Shown piece after piece: positions 13,890 through 18,063 of a stretch of DNA of 18,063 bases; the first letter of the stretch is position 1, and every line of letters starts with the position of its first letter. The position numbers and the translations under genes are program-made. The stretch comes from Chloroflexia bacterium (GTDB taxonomy: Bacteria; Chloroflexota; Chloroflexia; QHBQ01; JADMIH01). Under the pieces are notes generated by a model. That model saw only the letters and a program-made list of their open reading frames with translations, did no database searches and was not told the DNA's origin. Location: positions 1 to 18,063 of the forward strand of contig JAICKM010000041.1 of assembly GCA_025927935.1 (NCBI GenBank). Reading direction: 5' to 3'.

Positions 13890-15155
13890 ATGCAACAGCA
13901 GCGGTCGCAGGTCTGGATCACCGGTCTGCTCCTTTTAACGCTCCTGGTCGGGCTGGGCGCGGGCATCTTGCTCGACCGCGAGGTCCTGGGTGCGACCTCA
14001 CAGGCCGCGCCGGGCACGGCCGGTCCCGCCGCCACCACTAATCTCGACTACAGCCTGATCAACCATGCCCTGGAGATTATCGATCAGAATTACGTGGACC
14101 GGCCGGCGATCCAGGCCCAACCCCTGACCTACGGGGCCGTCAGCGGCCTGGTCGATGCGCTGGGCGACACGGGCCACAGCCGCTTCATGACGCCAGACGA
14201 GGTGCGGCAGCAGCAGACCCTGAGCACGGGGCAGTTTGAGGGCATCGGCGCGGAAGTCGAGATGCGCAATGGCGGCGTGACGATTGTCGCACCCTATGAC
14301 GGCAGCCCGGCCCAGCGCGCGGGCCTATTGCCGGGCGATGTGATTGTGCAGGTGGAGGGCCAATCGGTGGCCGGGCAATCGCTCAGCGAGGTGGTGAGCA
14401 AGGTGCTGGGGCCGGCAGGCAGCACGGTCCACCTGACGATCCTGACGCCCTCGACCGGCAATACGCGCGATGTGACGATTGTGCGCGCCCGTATTACGAT
14501 CCATGATGTCACCTGGCACCAGTTGCCGGGCACGACCCTGGCCCACGTGCGCATTGCCGAGTTCAGCAACGGTGTGGATCGCGATCTCGACCAGGCGCTG
14601 GCGACCATCCAGCAACAACACCTCACCGGGATCATCCTGGATCTGCGTAACGATCCGGGCGGGTTGCTGGACGAGAGCGTTGCCACGGCCAGCGACTTCC
14701 TGAGCGGGGGCAATGTGCTGCTGGAGAAGAATGCCAAGGGGGAGACGACCGCCGTGCCAGTGAAGAAAGAGGGCACACCGGTGACGCTGCCCATGGTGGT
14801 GTTGATCAACCAGGGGAGCGCGAGCGCATCCGAGATCGTCGCGGGGGCGCTGCAAGACGCCCATCGGGCGCAACTGGTGGGCGAGACGACCTTCGGCACC
14901 GGCACGGTGCTCGACACGTTCCCACTGGAGGACGGGTCGGCGCTGCTGCTGGCGACGGAGGAATGGCTGACCCCGGCCGGTCGGGTGATCTGGCACCAGG
15001 GCATCACGCCAGATCAGGTGGTGACGCAGACGCTGTCGGTGCTGCCCGTGTTGCCGGAAGGGGAACAAACGCTCACGCCGCAAGAGTTGCAAAACAGCGG
15101 CGACGCCCAACTGCTGCGCGGAATTAGCATTCTTGCTGCTCCACCTCCGAAGTAG
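13890..15155 (+). CDS. S41 family (CtpA/Tsp) PDZ protein lacking the catalytic lysine
   Basis: A 421-residue protein, ATG at 13890, GGAGG RBS 4 bases upstream. A membrane helix (about 8-28) tethers it outside the membrane. The domains follow the C-terminal processing protease order: an N-terminal helical part (50-112, LDYSLINHALEIIDQNYVD, GDTGHSRFM), PDZ (about 115-190, GIGAEVEMRNGGVTIV and SPAQRAGLLPGDVIVQVEG), then the S41 core (205-382, LTGIILDLRNDPGGLLDESV, VVLINQGSASASEIVAGALQ). The nucleophile Ser312 is present in GSASAS. The residue 25 positions later, Lys in Tsp (Ser430/Lys455) and CtpA, is Thr337 here (VGETTFGTGTVL), and the nearby Gln is Leu341. It may be an inactive or altered enzyme, perhaps a PDZ scaffold. 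It is the only plus-strand gene and has its own terminator. Confidence 0.9.
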   Translation: MQQQRSQVWITGLLLLTLLVGLGAGILLDREVLGATSQAAPGTAGPAATTNLDYSLINHALEIIDQNYVDRPAIQAQPLTYGAVSGLVDALGDTGHSRFMTPDEVRQQQTLSTGQFEGIGAEVEMRNGGVTIVAPYDGSPAQRAGLLPGDVIVQVEGQSVAGQSLSEVVSKVLGPAGSTVHLTILTPSTGNTRDVTIVRARITIHDVTWHQLPGTTLAHVRIAEFSNGVDRDLDQALATIQQQHLTGIILDLRNDPGGLLDESVATASDFLSGGNVLLEKNAKGETTAVPVKKEGTPVTLPMVVLINQGSASASEIVAGALQDAHRAQLVGETTFGTGTVLDTFPLEDGSALLLATEEWLTPAGRVIWHQGITPDQVVTQTLSVLPVLPEGEQTLTPQELQNSGDAQLLRGISILAAPPPK

Positions 15156-15175
15156 AAGATCCGCAGGATGCGGCA

Positions 15176-15214
15176 AACCCCCGGCGCGAATCGTCGCGTC
15201 GGGGGTTGTTTTGT
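15176..15214 (+). terminator. Rho-independent terminator of the S41 gene
   Basis: A 14-bp stem (15176-15189 with 15194-15207, one G-T pair) with the 4-base loop ATCG is followed by GTTTTGTT. It lies 20 bp after the stop codon at 15155. This is a textbook intrinsic terminator for the plus strand. Confidence 0.85.
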
Positions 15215-15221
15215 TAGCATA

Positions 15222-15259
15222 GTGTGCCGGGCACCTGCCAAAGCGGGCGCCCGGCACAC
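15222..15259 (-). terminator. Hairpin after the third SLH gene, convergent side
   Basis: A perfect 11-bp stem (15222-15232 with 15249-15259) encloses a 16-base loop, 7 bp after the stop of the minus-strand SLH gene at 15267. No clear T-run follows on the minus strand. With the adjacent plus-strand terminator it insulates two convergent genes. Confidence 0.55.
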
Positions 15260-15266
15260 GGCGCCG

Positions 15267-17138
15267 TTAGCGGGCGGTGATGGCGAGGTCGATCACCTTG
15301 GCGGCCTGGCCGCGGATAGCTGGGAGGCCGGGGCGGAACTGTAAGCAACCCGTGCCGCAGCTATAGCCGGAGATCACCCCGTGATCGTAGGCTGTCTCGA
15401 TGTAGCCGTAGAACGGGTCGGCGCGGCCCACGTCGCCGAAGGTCGGCGTGCGGGGGTTAGCCACCGTCCAATGGCGGCTGGTAACGCTCATCTTCGCTAA
15501 CTGGCCGCGGGTCACGGCGTTGCCGGGCCGGAATGTGTGATCGGCATAGCCGCTGATGATGCCGCGGGCGTAGGCCGTTTCGATGTAGGTATAGAACGCG
15601 GAACCGCGCGGCACATCGGTGAAGTGGCCCTGCGCCGGATTGACCAGCGTCAGCCCCAGCCCAAGCACCAGCACCTTGGCGACCTGGCCGCGGGTAATAT
15701 CGGCGCCGGGGCGGAAAGTGCAGTCGCTATAGCCGCTGATGGCGCCGCGCCGCGCCAGGTCAGTGACCTGCGTGTAGTAGGGCGAACCGGCGGGTACGTC
15801 GCTGAAGCGCCCCGCCGTGCAGGGCGTGGGCGGCACCGGGGTCGCGGTGGGCGGCGCCGGAGTGGCGGTCGGCGGCGGCGCGGGTGGGCTGCCGGCGCCG
15901 GTCCATGTATAGTAGTTGTCGAAGGCGCCGCCCACGTTGCTGTTCAACACGAGATGGACGGCGTTGCCGTTGGCATCCACATCGGGGAAGCGCCCATTGG
16001 CGAGGCCAAACTGCGGCACCACGGCCTGCGGACGCGTGAATGTGGTACCCTGGCCGCTCATGTAGTAGACCGTCGTGTCGCGGGCCGGGCGATGCGAGTC
16101 GTCGTCAAACACGATGTGCGAGACGCCCGCCGCGTCCACGCTGATGGCGTAGCCGTTGGTCTCACCGGGGCTGCCGAACAACTGCACCAGGTGGCGATCC
16201 CAGCCGGTCACGGGCGACCATTCGCGGTACCAGATGTCGCGGCAGCCGCGTGCGCCACAGACGCCATTGCGCTGGTTCGGGTCTTCCTCATTCCAGATCG
16301 CGCGCAGGCCGCCGTCGGGCGCCGCCGCGAAGCGGGGCGTGTAGCTGTTGGTCAGGAAGCCGCGGTCCGAAATGTCGGTGAGCGGCCCCCAGGCGCCGTT
16401 GATCTTCATGCGGGTCAGGATGTCGTAGCTGTTGCGGTCAAACCAGCCGACGATCACGGAGCCCTGCGTGCTGACGCCCAGGCCGAAGTCGGCGGCGGTG
16501 TTGCTGAACGGGCCGGGCACTTCCTCGGCCGGGGACCAGTTCACGCCGTCGTCGGAGTAAGTCAGGCGGACGCCGATGTTGTTGCGGCCCCAGATCACGT
16601 AGACCCGATTGTTGGGACCAATCGCCAGGTCGTCCACCTTATAGGGCAGGCTGCTGTCGGTCTCGGTGGTCGGGATGGGCCGCACGGTCCAACCGCCCGC
16701 GCCCGCCGTGGCGTTTTTCACGCCGTAATAGATCACCGCTGAGCCGTTAGCATAGGCGTGATACCAGATGGCATGGATGCGCCCAATAGAGTCGTGCTGC
16801 ACCCGAACATTGCCGAGCTTGGCGTTGGTGGCATCGAGATCCTGCGCGGGCAGGAAGGGCGCCATCAAGCCGGTGTTCGATCCGGCATCCATCTCGGTGC
16901 TGTTGCCCTGGGTCCAGCCGATGCTGGCGGCGCCGGTCGGCCCGCCCGCGACATCGCCGGGGCTGGCGCCCACGCCCGATTGGGAGGCGTTCTGCGGGCC
17001 AGGGAAGGTCACCGCGGCAGGCGCCTGGGGCGGCGGGGCGGCGGGATCGGCCAGGGCGGGCACGGTCGCTAACGCGGCTCCCGCGACGGCGAATCCGGCG
17101 AGCACGCGGGCCAGCCGGGGGAAAATGCGCGTAGTCAA
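15267..17138 (-). CDS. Exported sialidase-like propeller protein with three SLH domains
   Basis: A 623-residue protein from a TTG at 17138, with RBS AGAGGAGA 7 bases upstream and no ATG nearby. A signal peptide (1-30) ends VPALA, with cleavage likely before Asp31. Residues about 70-415 repeat a short pattern of a strand with W or Y plus an Asp/Gly turn (VRVQHDSIGRIHAIWYHAY, DDLAIGPNNRVYVIWGRN, LTYSDDGVNWSPAEEV, ISVDAAGVSHIVFDDD, DVDANGNAVHLVLNS). This suggests a sialidase/BNR-like six-bladed propeller with a loosely Asp-box-like S-D-D-G-x-x-W. No sialidase catalytic arginine triad was identified, so binding rather than catalysis is possible. A Pro/Thr linker (417-440) leads to SLH domains at about 443-500, 506-560 and 566-620. 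The third carries an unusual Cys-containing insert (CGTGCLQ). It is second in an operon, 18 bp after the lectin-like gene. Confidence 0.87.
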   Translation of the reverse strand: MTTRIFPRLARVLAGFAVAGAALATVPALADPAAPPPQAPAAVTFPGPQNASQSGVGASPGDVAGGPTGAASIGWTQGNSTEMDAGSNTGLMAPFLPAQDLDATNAKLGNVRVQHDSIGRIHAIWYHAYANGSAVIYYGVKNATAGAGGWTVRPIPTTETDSSLPYKVDDLAIGPNNRVYVIWGRNNIGVRLTYSDDGVNWSPAEEVPGPFSNTAADFGLGVSTQGSVIVGWFDRNSYDILTRMKINGAWGPLTDISDRGFLTNSYTPRFAAAPDGGLRAIWNEEDPNQRNGVCGARGCRDIWYREWSPVTGWDRHLVQLFGSPGETNGYAISVDAAGVSHIVFDDDSHRPARDTTVYYMSGQGTTFTRPQAVVPQFGLANGRFPDVDANGNAVHLVLNSNVGGAFDNYYTWTGAGSPPAPPPTATPAPPTATPVPPTPCTAGRFSDVPAGSPYYTQVTDLARRGAISGYSDCTFRPGADITRGQVAKVLVLGLGLTLVNPAQGHFTDVPRGSAFYTYIETAYARGIISGYADHTFRPGNAVTRGQLAKMSVTSRHWTVANPRTPTFGDVGRADPFYGYIETAYDHGVISGYSCGTGCLQFRPGLPAIRGQAAKVIDLAITAR

Positions 17139-17145
17139 CAGAGAA

Positions 17146-17153
17146 TCTCCTCT
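17146..17153 (-). promoter_or_regulatory. RBS deciding a TTG start (third SLH gene)
   Basis: AGAGGAGA lies 7 bases before the TTG at 17138, in the 18-bp gap after the upstream stop codon. No ATG or GTG lies at a suitable distance. Confidence 0.65.
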
Positions 17154-17156
17154 AGA

Positions 17157-17954
17157 TTAGTTACCGGCCTGGGCGCTTTGCACACGCAGATTATCGAAGC
17201 GCGTGCCGCTGTCGGTCCAGGCATACAGCCCGGCCTGGCCGCGGGTCAGGCGATTATCCTGCACATCGAACAGCAGAGTCCCGTTCACCCACACCTGGCG
17301 GCGGGCGCCCTGATTCTCGATGCGCACGGTTTGCCAGGCGTCCGGCGAATAGCCGGCGTAGGCGGCGGCGGGGGCCTCGGCGAGCACCGTGACCTGACCC
17401 GCCTGCACCCGTTCGAGCCGCGCTTTGGGCGCATCGTTGGGCAAGTTGGGGAAAAGCTGGACCCGGTAGAAGCCGGCATCCTGGACGTTCCAGACCAGGC
17501 CCGCGCCCTCGCCGCTGGTCGCCAGGATGGCGCTCTCCACCGTCACATCCTGCCAGGCCGGGTCGCCGACCAGGTAATAGGCTTCGTCGTCGCGGTTATT
17601 GCCGCTGACATCGCCGGCCTGCTGGAACACGCCGTCGCGGATTTCCCAGGCGGGGGGTAAGTCGGAGTCCCGCAACAGCGGGCTAGTGCCGCCCGGATCG
17701 CCGGGGGCATTGAAGTCACTGCTGAAGAGCACGCGACCGGTGGCTGCGGGCAGCGCGGGGGCCACGGGCAGGGTAGTGGGGCCGTTATAGACCGGCCCGG
17801 CCGGCTCCCAGTTCGGGTTCGCTACCACGACGGTGCCGGGCACGACAACTACCGGCCCTTGCGCCGGGAGCGCCCCGGCCAGGGATGCGCCTACCGCCCC
17901 GACGGATGCCACGGCCAGCGCTGCGACCGTGGTCGCTATTTGCCATTTCTTCAA
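17157..17954 (-). CDS. Exported beta-sandwich protein, DUF1080/LamG (concanavalin-like) type
   Basis: A 265-residue protein from a TTG at 17954, which has AGGAGA 6 bases upstream. The ATG at 17969 adds five residues but has no RBS, and the AGGAGA would then lie inside the coding sequence. An N-terminal signal segment KKWQIATTVAALAVASVGAV leads into a Pro/Val-rich stretch to about 73. Residues 75-258 form a jelly-roll-like domain: VLFSSDFNAPGD, WEIRDGVFQQAG, WQDVTVESAILA, GAGLVWNVQDAGFYRVQLFP, WQTVRIENQGARRQVWVNGTLLF and GQAGLYAWTDSGTRFDNLRV. This order is typical of DUF1080 (3-keto-disaccharide hydrolase) and related LamG-like lectin domains. Carbohydrate binding or cleavage is possible; catalytic residues cannot be assigned. 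It has no SLH domain, so it may be secreted or held by its SLH-bearing operon partner. Confidence 0.82.
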   Translation of the reverse strand: MKKWQIATTVAALAVASVGAVGASLAGALPAQGPVVVVPGTVVVANPNWEPAGPVYNGPTTLPVAPALPAATGRVLFSSDFNAPGDPGGTSPLLRDSDLPPAWEIRDGVFQQAGDVSGNNRDDEAYYLVGDPAWQDVTVESAILATSGEGAGLVWNVQDAGFYRVQLFPNLPNDAPKARLERVQAGQVTVLAEAPAAAYAGYSPDAWQTVRIENQGARRQVWVNGTLLFDVQDNRLTRGQAGLYAWTDSGTRFDNLRVQSAQAGN

Positions 17955-17960
17955 GTGCGA

Positions 17961-17966
17961 TCTCCT
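17961..17966 (-). promoter_or_regulatory. RBS deciding a TTG start (lectin-like gene)
   Basis: AGGAGA sits 6 bases before the TTG at 17954. The competing ATG at 17969 lies immediately upstream of the AGGAGA and has no RBS of its own. Confidence 0.55.
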
Positions 17967-18063
17967 CATCTAGAGTCTGTAATCGGATGCGATACGCACG
18001 CCACCCGTCTCTATTCCGCCAATGGAACAGATCGGGAGTCCAGGAGGCGCCAAATCAAGGGAA

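Noticed and set aside
13681..13938. 85-codon plus-strand frame just before the S41 gene
   Set aside because: It overlaps the S41 start in another frame, has no RBS and its composition is that of non-coding GC-rich DNA.

Overview
The window is GC-rich bacterial DNA, most likely from the phylum Chloroflexota (class Chloroflexia). This is inferred from protein style: three SLH surface proteins with Thr/Pro-rich linkers, SLH motifs of the form FVQCLACQNIVGGY...FRPGANVTRGQLAKF, a DUF433 protein, and paired-GNAT and S41 proteins of a type common in that phylum. No rRNA, tRNA, CRISPR array, transposase or phage gene was found. All genes are on the minus strand except the S41-peptidase-like gene at 13890-15155.

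Layout, left to right. (1) 1-3244: a minus-strand group read right to left: GT-B glycosyltransferase, dCTP-deaminase-family protein, Cys-rich zinc-binding protein (10 bp overlap), then the start of a channel-like membrane protein cut by the window edge. (2) 3245-3381: a short intergenic region bounded by inverted blocks of a 7-bp repeat. (3) 3382-5929: a lipoprotein peptide-binding protein coupled to a two-domain GNAT acetyltransferase, behind a good sigma-70-type promoter. (4) 5983-6423: a DUF433 antitoxin-like protein and a possible relic of its partner. (5) 6597-11689: two tandem paralogues, each a signal anchor, a beta-rich propeller-like domain of unknown function, a Thr/Pro linker and three SLH domains. 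A 730-bp gene-free stretch with a sigma-70-type promoter lies upstream. (6) 12420-13488: a sigma-70-family (ECF-like) sigma factor and a small three-helix membrane protein. (7) 13890-15155, plus strand: an S41 (CtpA/Tsp) family protein whose catalytic lysine is replaced. (8) 15267-17954: a secreted sialidase-like propeller protein with three SLH domains, and upstream of it a secreted lectin/DUF1080-like protein, as a two-gene operon.

Regions 5-8 read as a cell-surface locus: three SLH-anchored exported proteins, one exported beta-sandwich protein, a membrane-tethered PDZ/S41 protein and an alternative sigma factor. That these work together is inferred from proximity only. No exotic defence or mobile system is visible. 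The observations most worth checking are the S41 protein lacking its Ser/Lys dyad, the near-identical SLH blocks on diverged paralogues, the use of TTG starts behind strong ribosome-binding sites in three exported-protein genes, and the long leader of the second SLH gene.
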